32,638 nt of DNA, from the IMG/VR virus record IMGVR_UViG_3300025425_000920, positions 1-32,638 of that record; one strand, written 5' to 3'. Positions within the stretch are counted from its first letter, which is position 1. Each line of letters begins with the position of its first letter. The translations under genes and the position numbers were made by a program. Below, one piece after another: positions 7,519-15,952 of the stretch. Under the pieces are notes generated by a model. That model had not been told where the DNA came from. It did not search any database and worked only from the letters and a program-made list of their open reading frames with translations. This DNA is from a virus.

Positions 7519-10500
7519 ATGGCATTAGTATCACCAGGAGTACAAGTCAACGTAATTGATGAAAGCTTCTACACACCATCAGCCGCTGGAACGGTACCTA
7601 TGATCTTTGTTGCTACAGCTAGTAATAAAACTAAAAGTAGCGGCACAGGAACAGCAGCAGGTACAATAAAAGCAAATGCGGGCAACCCATATTTGATCAC
7701 TAGTCAGCGAGAGCTTGGTGAGACATTTGGCGATCCATTATTTTACAGTGACAGCAATGGCAATATGATCCACGGCGGAGAGCTTAATGAATACGGTTTA
7801 CAAACTGCTTATTCTGCATTAGGCGTTTCAAATCGTGCATATGTTGTTCGTGCAGATTTAGACACATCAGAACTTACTGCAAGTGCAACAGCACCAGGCG
7901 GCGAGCCTCTAAACGGCGCACATTGGTTTGATACTTCAACTAGTAACTACGGTATCCTACAATGGAATGGCGCTAGTGTACAAGTTGTAGGCGGACAAGC
8001 ATTTACTGCAAAAGCCCCAACAGTACTTACAGTAGTAACTGACTTAGTTGGTAATGTAGCTGGCGGAGCTCCAAAAGCATCAATTGGTGCAATTGGCGAT
8101 TATGCAATAGACGCTAACGACACAATGAACCGTTTGTATTTCAAAACAGCAGGCTACGGAACAACTACTCAACGAGTAACTAATACAGGTACTTGGGTAG
8201 AAGTAGGTAGCAATGCATGGAAAGCAAGTTGGTCTGCGATACGCGGGACAACAACAAATCCAAATCTAACAGCAAACGGCGCGGGTAGTCATTCAATTAC
8301 TATTAACACTACTGATGTTCCATTTACTGGAGCTGAAACAACTATTGCACAATACGTTGCAATTGTTAACGCAGCAGGTATTGCAGGCGTTACAGCGGCA
8401 CAAGTTGATGGTTCTATTGAATTTTATGCAGATGCTACTAGTGATAGTGACGGAGCAGGCGCCGGCACAGCAGACGGCAACATTACAATAGCAGACGGAA
8501 CTGGCACAGCATTATTAGCAGCGTTAGGTCTAACAGCAGGCACATACAGTTCGGCTAGAATAGAAGCAGCAGCACATACAGCAGTTCCTGCATTTAAAAC
8601 AGCAGATACAAGTTCAGCACCAACAGGAAGTGTTTGGATTAAAACAACTACTCCAAATGGCGGAGCAAAACTAAGTGTTAAAGCTTATAGTACAGCTACA
8701 CAGCTATGGTCAAGTGTAACTACTCCAATTTACACTACTCCAGCACTTGCACTATATGGACTTGATAAAACAGGTAACGGTGCAAATTTACTAGCTGGCG
8801 CACTTTATGCAAAAGTTAATGTAGACGAGCTTGCTAACCCAATTGGAAACTACAAAGTTTATTCAAGAGCAGCAGCAGGCGCAACTAGCGTAACTGGCGC
8901 AGTAATTGGTGCAGCAGGCGTTGCAGCAGCTACATATACATTTACAGTATCAGAATCAAAAGCTAACACACTAGCAATGACAGCACCTGTAACAGTAAGT
9001 GTTACAACAGCTGACTCAAGTGCAGATGCAGAATTACTAGCAGCAGCAATTAATGCTAAAGGCTTAGTTAACGTTGTAGCATTAGTTGATGCAACTAACA
9101 AAGTTGTAATTCAGCATAAACTAGGCGGTGAGATTGAGTTTGTCGACACAGACAGTGGTCTAGCAGGATTTGGTTTTGCAGCAGCAACAGTAGCTAACTT
9201 GTATGTTGGTCCAGGCGACGCTGGTTTAGTAGCTTCAAACTGGAAGCCACTAGTATATACAGCATCAGGAACAGTTCCATTAAGTTTAGCAACAAGCAAG
9301 CAATTATGGTACAACAGTGTTACTGATGAAGTTGATATCATGGTGCACGCAGGCGAAAACGGCTGGGTTGGACTAAATCATGCAAACAGTCCTTACAGCG
9401 ACACAAACCCCGAAGGCCCGCAGGTTGCAGCAACAGCGCCTACAAATCAATCAAACGGCGTAGATGCGCTTGTAGAAGGCGATATTTGGGTTAGTACAGC
9501 AGATGTTGAAAACTATCCAGCTATCTATAGATATAACGCTACATTAAGCGAATGGATTTTACTTGACAAAGCTGATCAAACCACAGAAAATGGAGTATTG
9601 TTTGCAGATGCACGCTATGGCGACACAGGCGGAACAATTGATGACGCACCAAGTGCAACAATCGGCGAATTGCTAGAAAGTGATTACTTAGATCCAGACG
9701 CTCCAGATCCTGCACTGTATCCAAAAGGTATGCTGCTATGGAACTTGCGTAGAAGTGGATTTAATGTTAAGCGTTTCGAGCGCAATTATGTTGACATTAC
9801 TGCGTTGAATACTGCATTTGGGGATGAACCAATGGAAGACTACTATCCACATCGTTGGGTTACTGATTCAGGTAACCAAGAAGACGGTTCAGGTAGCTTC
9901 GGACGTCATGCACAGCGTAAGAGTGTTGTACAAGCACTACAAGCACTTGTTAATGACAACCAAGATATACGTGACGAAGAAAGTCGTCAGTTTAACTTGT
10001 TAGCTGCTCCTGGTTATCCAGAGCTAATTGGTGAAATGATCACACTAAACTATGACAGACGTCTAACAGGCTTTGTTGTTGGTGATACACCATTCCGTTT
10101 AACACCAGATGCAACTTCATTAAATGAATGGGCAACTAACGTTAAACTAGCACTAGAAGATAACGACGACGGCGCAGTTAGCTTTGATGAATACATGGCT
10201 ATGTACTACGGTTCGGGCTTTACAAGTGACAACGCAGGAAACAACATTGTTGTTCCACCAAGTCATATGGCACTACGTACTATTATACTAAACGATCAGG
10301 TTGCTTTCCCTTGGTTTGCACCAGCAGGAACACGACGTGGTGGTGTAAGTAATGCTACAAGTTCAGGTTATATTACTAGTGAAGGCGAATTTAAGTCAGT
10401 AGCATTAAACACTGGACAGCGTGATACACTTTATTCAAATGCAATTAATCCGATCACATTCATTAGTGGTGCAGGACTTGTAGTATTTGGACAAAAGACT

Positions 10501-10845
10501 CGTGCAAGAAACGCAAGTGCATTGGATCGTGTTAACGTAGCACGTCTAACTGTATACTTACGTGGACAGCTAGAGTTGTTAGCCAAGCCATACTTGTTTG
10601 AGCCAAATGACAAGATCACAAGAGATCAAGTTAAAGCAGCAGCTGATGCGCTATTACTAGAATTAGTAGCACTAAGAGCACTTTACGACTTCCTAGTTGT
10701 GTGTGATGAAAGTAACAACACACCAGCAAGAATAGACCGTAATGAGTTATACTTAGATATTGCTATTGAACCAGTAAAAGCTATTGAGTTTATATACATA
10801 CCGCTTAGAATTAAGAACACAGGCGAAATTGCAGCACTAGGTTAA
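7519..10845 (+). CDS. gp18: Tail sheath protein, enlarged with inserted repeat domains
   Basis: The gene encodes the contractile sheath subunit. The N-terminus (ALVSPGVQVNVIDESFY) and the C-terminal core (LLWNLRRSGFNVKRFERNY, QRKSVVQALQALV, NYDRRLTGFVVGDTPFR, PAGTRRGG, GLVVFGQKTR) are typical of T4-like sheaths. At 1108 aa it is much longer than T4 gp18 (659 aa). The extra length is at about residues 125-700. That part contains several degenerate W-rich beta repeats (near 134-156, 193-237, 369-405, 594-620, 653-685). It also has two stretches at about 255-340 and 470-555 that resemble each other and the flagellin-hook IN motif (strand, IVNAAGIAGVTA or AAINAKGLV, then a closing strand). An acidic DNDDGAVSFDE loop at 881-891 looks like an EF-hand. 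The insertions probably project from the sheath surface. Confidence 0.95.
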   Translation: MALVSPGVQVNVIDESFYTPSAAGTVPMIFVATASNKTKSSGTGTAAGTIKANAGNPYLITSQRELGETFGDPLFYSDSNGNMIHGGELNEYGLQTAYSALGVSNRAYVVRADLDTSELTASATAPGGEPLNGAHWFDTSTSNYGILQWNGASVQVVGGQAFTAKAPTVLTVVTDLVGNVAGGAPKASIGAIGDYAIDANDTMNRLYFKTAGYGTTTQRVTNTGTWVEVGSNAWKASWSAIRGTTTNPNLTANGAGSHSITINTTDVPFTGAETTIAQYVAIVNAAGIAGVTAAQVDGSIEFYADATSDSDGAGAGTADGNITIADGTGTALLAALGLTAGTYSSARIEAAAHTAVPAFKTADTSSAPTGSVWIKTTTPNGGAKLSVKAYSTATQLWSSVTTPIYTTPALALYGLDKTGNGANLLAGALYAKVNVDELANPIGNYKVYSRAAAGATSVTGAVIGAAGVAAATYTFTVSESKANTLAMTAPVTVSVTTADSSADAELLAAAINAKGLVNVVALVDATNKVVIQHKLGGEIEFVDTDSGLAGFGFAAATVANLYVGPGDAGLVASNWKPLVYTASGTVPLSLATSKQLWYNSVTDEVDIMVHAGENGWVGLNHANSPYSDTNPEGPQVAATAPTNQSNGVDALVEGDIWVSTADVENYPAIYRYNATLSEWILLDKADQTTENGVLFADARYGDTGGTIDDAPSATIGELLESDYLDPDAPDPALYPKGMLLWNLRRSGFNVKRFERNYVDITALNTAFGDEPMEDYYPHRWVTDSGNQEDGSGSFGRHAQRKSVVQALQALVNDNQDIRDEESRQFNLLAAPGYPELIGEMITLNYDRRLTGFVVGDTPFRLTPDATSLNEWATNVKLALEDNDDGAVSFDEYMAMYYGSGFTSDNAGNNIVVPPSHMALRTIILNDQVAFPWFAPAGTRRGGVSNATSSGYITSEGEFKSVALNTGQRDTLYSNAINPITFISGAGLVVFGQKTRARNASALDRVNVARLTVYLRGQLELLAKPYLFEPNDKITRDQVKAAADALLLELVALRALYDFLVVCDESNNTPARIDRNELYLDIAIEPVKAIEFIYIPLRIKNTGEIAALG

Positions 10846-10860
10846 TATGCGCATATAATG

Positions 10861-10885
10861 AGTGGGGAAAGTTCCCCACTTGTTT
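10861..10885 (+). terminator. Terminator after gp18
   Basis: AGTGGGGAA and TTCCCCACT form a perfect 9-bp inverted repeat around AG (effectively an 8-bp stem with a four-base loop), followed by TGTTT. The GC-rich stem in AT-rich DNA, 15 bases past the gp18 stop, makes a rho-independent terminator likely. Confidence 0.75.
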
Positions 10886-10888
10886 AAG

Positions 10889-10896
10889 CATAAATA
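10889..10896 (+). promoter_or_regulatory. Late promoter box for gp19
   Basis: CATAAATA followed by CTGTACAGGAG lies just after the gp18 terminator and 19 bases before the gp19 ATG. AGGAG at 10903-10907 is the ribosome site. Confidence 0.8.
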
Positions 10897-10915
10897 CTGT
10901 ACAGGAGAATAACGA

Positions 10916-11554
10916 ATGCCAATTACAACATTACAAAATATCAGTGTACCTACAGAAGGTGCTGGATCAAACTCATCATTATTGATGCCTAAGTTACAGT
11001 ATCGCTTTAGAGTATTACTAGATGGTTTTGGTACTACTGGCGGACCAGATGGTACTAGAGAAGTTTCAAGACAAGTAGTAGACGTAACTCGTCCAAACGT
11101 TAGTTTTGAGCAAATGACTATTGACGCTTATAACTCAAGAACATATCTTGCAGGTAAGCACACATGGGAACCAATTACATTAACACTACGCGAAGATGCA
11201 AACAACAACGTACAAAAAGTTGTTGGACAGCAGCTACAAAAGCAGTTCGATTTCTTCGAGCAGTCAAGCGCAGTATCAAGTGGTACTTACAAGTTCCAAA
11301 CTAGAATTGAAATACTAGACGGTGGCAACGGTGCTAATGGAGCAAACGTAATTGACCGCTTCCAATTAGTTGGTTGTTATTTAGAATCAGCAAACTATAA
11401 CTCACTAGCTTATGCTACTAACGAAGCAGTAACAACTACGCTAAGTATTCGTTATGACAACGCTATCCAGTTTGGATCAGACGAGTCGTTCGAAGGCATC
11501 GGCGAAGCAGTTACAAGAGCAGTAAATTCAGCTATCGGCGGAACTACTGTTTAA
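10916..11554 (+). CDS. gp19: Tail tube protein
   Basis: This 212-aa protein matches the T4-like major tail tube family. It has an early KLQYRFRVLLDGFG strand, then SRQVVDVTRPNVSFEQ, the turn at KHTWEPITLTLREDA, and a C-terminal half with VIDRFQLVGCYLES and AVTTTLSIRYDNA. Tube subunits stack as hexamers inside the sheath and form the channel for DNA. It is longer than T4 gp19 (163 aa), mainly at the N-terminus and in the NGANGAN loop. It follows gp18 as usual, with its own late box, AGGAG site and downstream terminator, so it can be made at high level independently. Confidence 0.93.
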   Translation: MPITTLQNISVPTEGAGSNSSLLMPKLQYRFRVLLDGFGTTGGPDGTREVSRQVVDVTRPNVSFEQMTIDAYNSRTYLAGKHTWEPITLTLREDANNNVQKVVGQQLQKQFDFFEQSSAVSSGTYKFQTRIEILDGGNGANGANVIDRFQLVGCYLESANYNSLAYATNEAVTTTLSIRYDNAIQFGSDESFEGIGEAVTRAVNSAIGGTTV

Positions 11555-11587
11555 TACAATTAGTTAAGGTTGGTATTTTCTATAAGG

Positions 11588-11623
11588 AGCGGAGATTGGT
11601 AATTCAGTCTTCGCTTTTCTTTT
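11588..11623 (+). terminator. Terminator after gp19
   Basis: An 11-bp stem (11588-11598 pairing with 11605-11615, two G-U pairs) with loop GTAATT is followed by TTTTCTTTT. This is the clearest rho-independent terminator in the window. Confidence 0.85.
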
Positions 11624-11645
11624 ATATACCCAGATAATGCATAAG

Positions 11646-11653
11646 GATAAATA
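11646..11653 (+). promoter_or_regulatory. Late promoter box, leaderless spacing
   Basis: GATAAATA ends 5 bases before the ATG at 11659. In T4 late promoters the box is followed by about 5 bases and then +1, so the transcript would begin on the start codon. Confidence 0.7.
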
Positions 11654-11658
11654 TTAGT

Positions 11659-12906
11659 ATGAGTTTTAAAGATGCATTCCTATTCAACCTTGAGTCAGAA
11701 ACACATTTGCGTGACGCACGTCATGCGAACCAAATTTACACACAAAATAACTTTGCGTTTACACCTAAAACAAAGTTTATGTATCATGTTAATTTTATTC
11801 CTAATCCCGAAATAGGGTTGGGCGAAGTATCAAATACATTTAAATTCCAAAAAGAAATAGGCGTACTTGTTAAGAGTGCTGACCTGCCAAGTTTTAGAGC
11901 AAGCGTAGAAAATAAGCAACAATACAATCGTAAAAAGAACGTACAAACTAGAGTTGATTACGAAGATTGTAGAATTGCATTTCACGATGATAATACTGGC
12001 GTTACTAGAGCATTATTAGAAGACTACTATAAATATTATTTCCAAGATGCTAACACTATTACCGGAACACCACTTAATCCAGCAGCAAATGGCGCTTTTG
12101 GATCTCGTGATAAATATTTTGCTAGGGTTCCAAACTACGGAATGAATACAGGCAAAACTAAACCATTCTTTAACAGTATTACAATCTATCAATTATCACG
12201 TAGAAAATGGGTGGCATACACATTAGTTAATCCACTGCTAACTGCATGGGATCACGGATCTGTCGAAAGCGGATCCAGCGACTTTAATGAAAACACAATT
12301 AATGTTGCATACGAAGCTGTGCAATATACTAGCGGCACCGTTGGCGGTGACACTCCAGCTGGAATGGCAGATCAAAGTATAGGATATGATACAACTCCGA
12401 GCCCACACGGATATTTAGATAATGCTATGAATAGCGATGCAGATTTAAGCAAAGGGTTAATTCCTGCACTAGTTGGATTAGGAACATCGGCACTACTAAA
12501 CAAAGCGTTTGGAAATAAAAATAGTCCAAGTAAAAATATTCTTAAACAAGTTGCAACTGGTGTAATAGGCGGCATAGTATCTAACGTTTTATCACAAAAT
12601 AAACTACCAGTACCTGATCCACAAAACAATGTAACTCCTTCGACATCTGCGTCAAACAATGGTAGAATGATGTCACCGACTACTATTAATTCACTACTAT
12701 CAATACCCGCAGTTGCAAGTCAAGTAATGCCTGCATTAATTAATAGCGGAGCATTGCCTAATACTACAATGGCTGATTACAATAGTGCAACGCCGTCAGT
12801 AAAAGCAGCATACGAATCAGATTTAAGATCTCAAATTGCACAAGGCGATCAGAATTTAACACAAATTGCATCAAATGCACTAACTGATCTAGGATACGGA
12901 ACTTAA
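11659..12906 (+). CDS. Virion structural protein with tail-tube-like fold
   Basis: The first 240 residues of this 415-aa protein resemble the gp19/gp54-type tail-tube fold. KTKFMYHVNFIPN is followed by KEIGVLVKSADLPSF, then the DYEDCRIAFHDD strand and a helix with ALLEDYYKYYF, and later ITIYQLSRRKWVAYTL. The C-terminal 170 residues are different: a Gly/Ala-rich, partly hydrophobic stretch (LVGLGTSALLNKAFG, VATGVIGGIVSNVLS), then a Ser/Asn/Pro-rich region. A baseplate tube-initiator or tube-terminator role is possible from the fold and from the gp18-gp19 neighbourhood, but I cannot assign the T4 counterpart. The ATG lies 5 bases after a late box; an AAGGA overlapping the box could serve read-through mRNA. 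Confidence 0.65.
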   Translation: MSFKDAFLFNLESETHLRDARHANQIYTQNNFAFTPKTKFMYHVNFIPNPEIGLGEVSNTFKFQKEIGVLVKSADLPSFRASVENKQQYNRKKNVQTRVDYEDCRIAFHDDNTGVTRALLEDYYKYYFQDANTITGTPLNPAANGAFGSRDKYFARVPNYGMNTGKTKPFFNSITIYQLSRRKWVAYTLVNPLLTAWDHGSVESGSSDFNENTINVAYEAVQYTSGTVGGDTPAGMADQSIGYDTTPSPHGYLDNAMNSDADLSKGLIPALVGLGTSALLNKAFGNKNSPSKNILKQVATGVIGGIVSNVLSQNKLPVPDPQNNVTPSTSASNNGRMMSPTTINSLLSIPAVASQVMPALINSGALPNTTMADYNSATPSVKAAYESDLRSQIAQGDQNLTQIASNALTDLGYGT

Positions 12907-12908
12907 TT

Positions 12909-13250
12909 ATGGAAAACAAAGACATAACTACAGAATTTTTTAATAACTTTTATAATTTAGAAATTAGTTATAATCCTAGCGAAGTTGATGCTGTTATTGG
13001 TTATTTTCTTAAAAGAGGCTTTGATAAAACTGCTGCAATTAATACAGCAAGTGTATTATTACAACAAGCTAAAATTGATGACTTAAATGTACAGCAATTA
13101 ATAGATACACTTAAAGGTGTAACTGACGTACAACTAAGTCTTATCGTTGCACAAATACTTAACTTTAATAGAGAAAAAACTAGTGTATTAGGATTTAGAG
13201 ATGAATCGTCACAGTTTGAATTATTTGAACAACGCAACGTAGTGATATGA
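12909..13250 (+). CDS. Conserved phage protein, probably virion-associated, unknown function
   Basis: This 113-aa, mostly helical, mildly acidic protein has no recognised domain. Its middle part (VDAVIGYFLKRGFDK, ASVLLQQAKIDDL, QQLIDTLKG) resembles a small protein I recall next to structural genes of marine T4-like phages, which makes a virion or assembly role plausible. It starts 2 bases after the preceding stop and ends 1 base before gp4 starts, with no ribosome site of its own, so it is translated with its neighbours. Confidence 0.6.
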   Translation: MENKDITTEFFNNFYNLEISYNPSEVDAVIGYFLKRGFDKTAAINTASVLLQQAKIDDLNVQQLIDTLKGVTDVQLSLIVAQILNFNREKTSVLGFRDESSQFELFEQRNVVI

Positions 13251-13251
13251 T

Positions 13252-13689
13252 ATGGGTCGATTTGCTCAAGGTAAATTTAATCTAAAAAATCCAGAAAAAT
13301 ACATAGGTAATAAAGTTCCTACATACCGTTCAGGTTGGGAATTTACTTTTATGAAGTTCTGCGACGAACATCCTGCAATAGAACAATGGGCAAGTGAAGC
13401 TGTACGTATACCTTACCGCAACCCACTGACCGGTAAACAAACTGTTTATGTGCCTGACTTCTTTATTTCATATGCAGATAAAAGCACTAAAAAGCGTGTA
13501 GAACTAATTGAAGTTAAACCTGCTAATCAAGCAATGCGAGAACGCCTTGGTAATAGCAAACACAATCAAGCACATTATGTAGTAAATCAAGCCAAGTGGG
13601 AAGCTGCAAGGGCATGGTGTAAACAAAAAGGAATACTATTCCGTATTGTTACTGAAGATGATATATTCCATCAAGGAAGGAAAAGATAA
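13252..13689 (+). CDS. gp4: Head completion protein, T4 gp4-like, nuclease fold
   Basis: This 145-aa protein matches the T4 gp4 (gp50/gp65) head-completion family. It has RSGWEFTFMKFCDEHPAI, ASEAVRIPYRNPLTGK, YVPDFFISYAD, LIEVKPANQ and a closing KWEAARAWCKQKGI helix. The VPDFFI and IEVKP segments form a PD-(D/E)XK nuclease core like that of TnsA-type proteins. In T4 the protein is needed after packaging to make heads able to join tails, perhaps by trimming DNA ends; that mechanism is inference. Length fits the family (T4 gp4 is about 150 aa). The gp16 late box overlaps its stop codon. Confidence 0.9.
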   Translation: MGRFAQGKFNLKNPEKYIGNKVPTYRSGWEFTFMKFCDEHPAIEQWASEAVRIPYRNPLTGKQTVYVPDFFISYADKSTKKRVELIEVKPANQAMRERLGNSKHNQAHYVVNQAKWEAARAWCKQKGILFRIVTEDDIFHQGRKR

Positions 13690-13692
13690 ATA
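13685..13692 (+). promoter_or_regulatory. Late promoter box for gp16
   Basis: GATAAATA overlaps the gp4 stop codon, 26 bases before the gp16 ATG. GGAAAG at 13708-13713 can act as the ribosome site. Confidence 0.65.
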
Positions 13693-13718
13693 ATAGTAGC
13701 ATATAATGGAAAGTTTAA

Positions 13719-14225
13719 ATGACTAAAAAATTAGAAGACCTACTAAATTTACCTGACTCAAAAGAAATTATAAAAGAAGCACAATTTCAAGAAGCAGAGC
13801 AAGCAAAGCATGAAATGGCAAATGTAGTTGAAACATTCCGTGACATAGAAGAGTTTGATAAAATTGCTAGTGCATTACCTGCTATAAAAGGCTTAGGTAA
13901 AATGGCAGACGACGAGCTTAATGAGATTGCTGACAAAGCAATGCAAGCATACGATGATCTAATGGATTTAGGTATGAATGTAGAAAGTCGTTATAGTGGC
14001 AGAGTATTTGAAACTGCTGGCGGACTGCTTAAAACTAGTTTAGATGCTAAAGTAGCTAAACTTAATAATAAATTAAAAGTAGTTGAGCTACAACTTAAAA
14101 AGCAAAAGCAGGATAATGACGGCAAAGTAAGCGGCGAAGGCGATATAGTCAACGGCGCTGGATATGTTGTTACTGATAGAAATAGCCTTTTAGAAAAGCT
14201 CAAAGGCTTGGATAAAGATAAATAA
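13719..14225 (+). CDS. gp16: Terminase small subunit
   Basis: This 168-aa helical protein has the length (T4 gp16 is 164 aa) and the central signature of T4-like small terminases. A helix with ADKAMQAYDDLMDLGMNVES is followed by YSGRVFETAGGLLKTSLDAK, corresponding to the SE.RAYEV...LIKT segment of the family. A coiled coil, KVAKLNNKLKVVELQLKKQK, comes next. The protein forms a ring that recognises DNA and regulates the gp17 motor. The N-terminus has an acidic-helix region, and the last residues are charged (KLKGLDKDK). Here gp16 is separated from the gp17 gene by three other genes, whereas in T4 the two are adjacent. Confidence 0.85.
   Translation: MTKKLEDLLNLPDSKEIIKEAQFQEAEQAKHEMANVVETFRDIEEFDKIASALPAIKGLGKMADDELNEIADKAMQAYDDLMDLGMNVESRYSGRVFETAGGLLKTSLDAKVAKLNNKLKVVELQLKKQKQDNDGKVSGEGDIVNGAGYVVTDRNSLLEKLKGLDKDK
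14217..14224 (+). promoter_or_regulatory. Late promoter box
   Basis: GATAAATA overlaps the last codons and stop of gp16, 28 bases before the ATG at 14253. The leader contains AGGGA at 14236-14240 as the ribosome site. Confidence 0.6.
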
Positions 14226-14252
14226 TACATATAGAACAGGGATCATTGCGCA

Positions 14253-14816
14253 ATGAGATCATTTACAACAGTACTAACAGAGTCTAAAAAGACTTATGAA
14301 TTTAAAATTGGTGTAGCAGGGCCTTTACCAGAAGGCTTTGAAGACACACTAGAAACAATACTTAAGAAGTATGGAGCTAGTAATCTAACTTCCGGTAAGA
14401 AAACACCAATACAAGAACGTCCACTAGACTTTCCGCAGTTAACAAATATGGAAGTTACATACTTTGAACTTGGTGTCGAATACCCAACCACACCGCAAGT
14501 ATTACAAGCATACATTGGTAATTGCTGTAACATTGATCAAGCATATGTTATTGTGCGAAATTTAGGCGATCCTAGAGAAGAGTATCAAGATATTAAAGAC
14601 GATGCACCATACGAAGCTATGTTAACTAAAGAAGACATGGGGGAAGCTGATCCAGGAGCGCAAGTTCATGTAGGCGGCGAAAGAATAATGAGTCTTTTAA
14701 AAGAACTAGAAACTGTGCGTAAAGAAAATGAACACAGTGGTGCTGAAGGCGCTCCGGTTGGAGAGTCAACAGACATTGGTGACACAGAAAATACTAAAGC
14801 AGTTGTAGGAGGCTGA
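14253..14816 (+). CDS. Unknown protein, probably structural or assembly
   Basis: I do not recognise this 187-aa protein. The first 110 residues look like a compact alpha/beta domain (YEFKIGVAGPLPEGFEDTLE, a helix with ILKKYGAS, then MEVTYFELGVEYP, VLQAYIGN, QAYVIVRNLG). The remainder is acidic, poorly ordered sequence ending in GDTENTKAVVGG. Its own late box and its place between gp16 and the acidic protein suggest a virion or head-assembly role. The gene holds an AGGAGG near its end that serves the next gene. Confidence 0.6.
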   Translation: MRSFTTVLTESKKTYEFKIGVAGPLPEGFEDTLETILKKYGASNLTSGKKTPIQERPLDFPQLTNMEVTYFELGVEYPTTPQVLQAYIGNCCNIDQAYVIVRNLGDPREEYQDIKDDAPYEAMLTKEDMGEADPGAQVHVGGERIMSLLKELETVRKENEHSGAEGAPVGESTDIGDTENTKAVVGG

Positions 14817-14820
14817 AATT

Positions 14821-15882
14821 ATGAATATGAAGAAATTAATTGAATCAATGGATCACATCGAAGAATGTGGAATGGCCGAAGGCCCCATGGGAATGGCTCC
14901 ACCTGCACCAGAGATGGACAAAGGTAATCCAGTAACAGTAAACGTATCAATGAATGCAAGCGGCAAAGAACATGTAGCTGATTTGTTAGATATGATGAAG
15001 AACGCAGGACTAGGCGATGCAGCTCCGGCAGCAGACGCAATGATGTCACCACGTATGGATATGGAACGTTTGTCAGGCATTATGGGCAAGCCAGAACATG
15101 ATCACGATGACGACAAAATGAATCTTCCTGCGGTTGCAGATTTAGACGGCGGCGAAGACGAATCATATGCTAACGAAATGGATGGCGAAGATGACATGGA
15201 CGAAGGCGCTGTTAAAAATGCAATGATAGACGATGCTGAAGGTATGGACAAAGAAGATTTTTGTGAAAAGTACATGGCACAAGGCATGGACAGAGCAGAA
15301 TGTGAAGAGCATTGGAATTCTATGAATGAAGCAGAAACTGAAGATATGTCCAGTGAAGGTACTTACACTATTAAAGTTAAAGGCAAGAATATGGACAGCC
15401 AAAATGAGCTTGCAAGAATAGCACAGCTTTCAGGTGTATCTGCTCCAGAAGAAATGGAAGTAGAAGCAGCAGGCGACTACGCTAATGAGCCAGACGAACA
15501 GTATAGCGATTTAAGTGCTGTTATCCCAGATGGCGATGACTTACACAAGCAAAAGAAATCACACCCAGCAACAGCAGGTGGCGACAATCCAATGGCTATT
15601 GAAAACATTAAAGCAGCATTGTATGCAGCATTAACTGAAAAGAAAATGTCTGAAGGTGAACTACCAGCAGCATTAAAAGCATACCAAGACAAGAAAAAAG
15701 GTAAAGCACCTGCTAAAGGTAAATCTAAATCAGGCAAGATGCCAATGGATGCAGGCAAAGATGGTAAAAAAGGCACTAAAGATGACAAGCCAGCATTTTT
15801 GAAAAAAGAAGAAATGGCTGCTGAAGGCCGTGGACGTGGCAAGAAGACCAAGCTAACGGCTGGACGTGGACGTGGCAAATAG
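14821..15882 (+). CDS. Acidic, Met-rich protein with basic RG-rich tail; candidate internal head or scaffold protein
   Basis: This 353-aa protein of unknown function has strongly biased composition. Residues 1-30 are Met/Pro/Gly-rich and 38-62 form a helix (VNVSMNASGKEHVADLLDMM). Residues 90-180 are very acidic and include DDAEGMDKEDFCEKYM. Residues 255-290 are helical. From about 290 the protein turns highly basic (KKKGKAPAKGKSKSGK) and ends in two GRGRGK boxes. Acidic body plus Lys/Arg-rich tail suggests contact with packaged DNA or a scaffold-like role in the head; this is inference. The start is well fixed: AGGAGG lies 8 bases before the ATG. A related acidic motif occurs in the 529-aa protein at 19374. 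Confidence 0.65.
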   Translation: MNMKKLIESMDHIEECGMAEGPMGMAPPAPEMDKGNPVTVNVSMNASGKEHVADLLDMMKNAGLGDAAPAADAMMSPRMDMERLSGIMGKPEHDHDDDKMNLPAVADLDGGEDESYANEMDGEDDMDEGAVKNAMIDDAEGMDKEDFCEKYMAQGMDRAECEEHWNSMNEAETEDMSSEGTYTIKVKGKNMDSQNELARIAQLSGVSAPEEMEVEAAGDYANEPDEQYSDLSAVIPDGDDLHKQKKSHPATAGGDNPMAIENIKAALYAALTEKKMSEGELPAALKAYQDKKKGKAPAKGKSKSGKMPMDAGKDGKKGTKDDKPAFLKKEEMAAEGRGRGKKTKLTAGRGRGK

Positions 15883-15912
15883 TAAGTCTTAATAATTAGA
15901 TGCACTAACCAG

Positions 15913-15938
15913 ATAGGTCCTTAGGGACCTATTTGCTT
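15913..15938 (+). terminator. Terminator-like hairpin
   Basis: ATAGGTCC (15913-15920) and GGACCTAT (15925-15932) form a perfect 8-bp stem with loop TTAG, followed by TTGCTT. It lies 30 bases past the acidic-protein stop and just before the next late box. The short T run makes it a moderate candidate. Confidence 0.6.
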
Positions 15939-15939
15939 G

Positions 15940-15947
15940 AGTAAATA
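15940..15947 (+). promoter_or_regulatory. Late promoter box, leaderless spacing
   Basis: AGTAAATA ends 5 bases (GCTGT) before the ATG at 15953. It comes straight after a terminator hairpin, so this gene probably depends on it. Confidence 0.6.
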
Positions 15948-15952
15948 GCTGT

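Noticed and set aside
8859-9724. Minus-strand frames of 61-80 aa opposite gp18
   Set aside because: Ala/Val-rich antisense of the sheath repeats; no start signals. Long antisense frames are expected opposite biased codon use.
12028-12116. Late-box matches TATAAATA at 12028 and GATAAATA at 12109
   Set aside because: Both lie inside the coding region of the 11659 gene with no gene start nearby; they encode ordinary Tyr-Lys-Tyr and Asp-Lys-Tyr codons. The same holds for similar strings near 18055 and 18562.
15477-15905. 142-aa open frame on the minus strand
   Set aside because: It mirrors the low-complexity acidic/basic gene at 14821-15882 and has a biased, hydrophobic composition with no ribosome site. 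It is a shadow frame.
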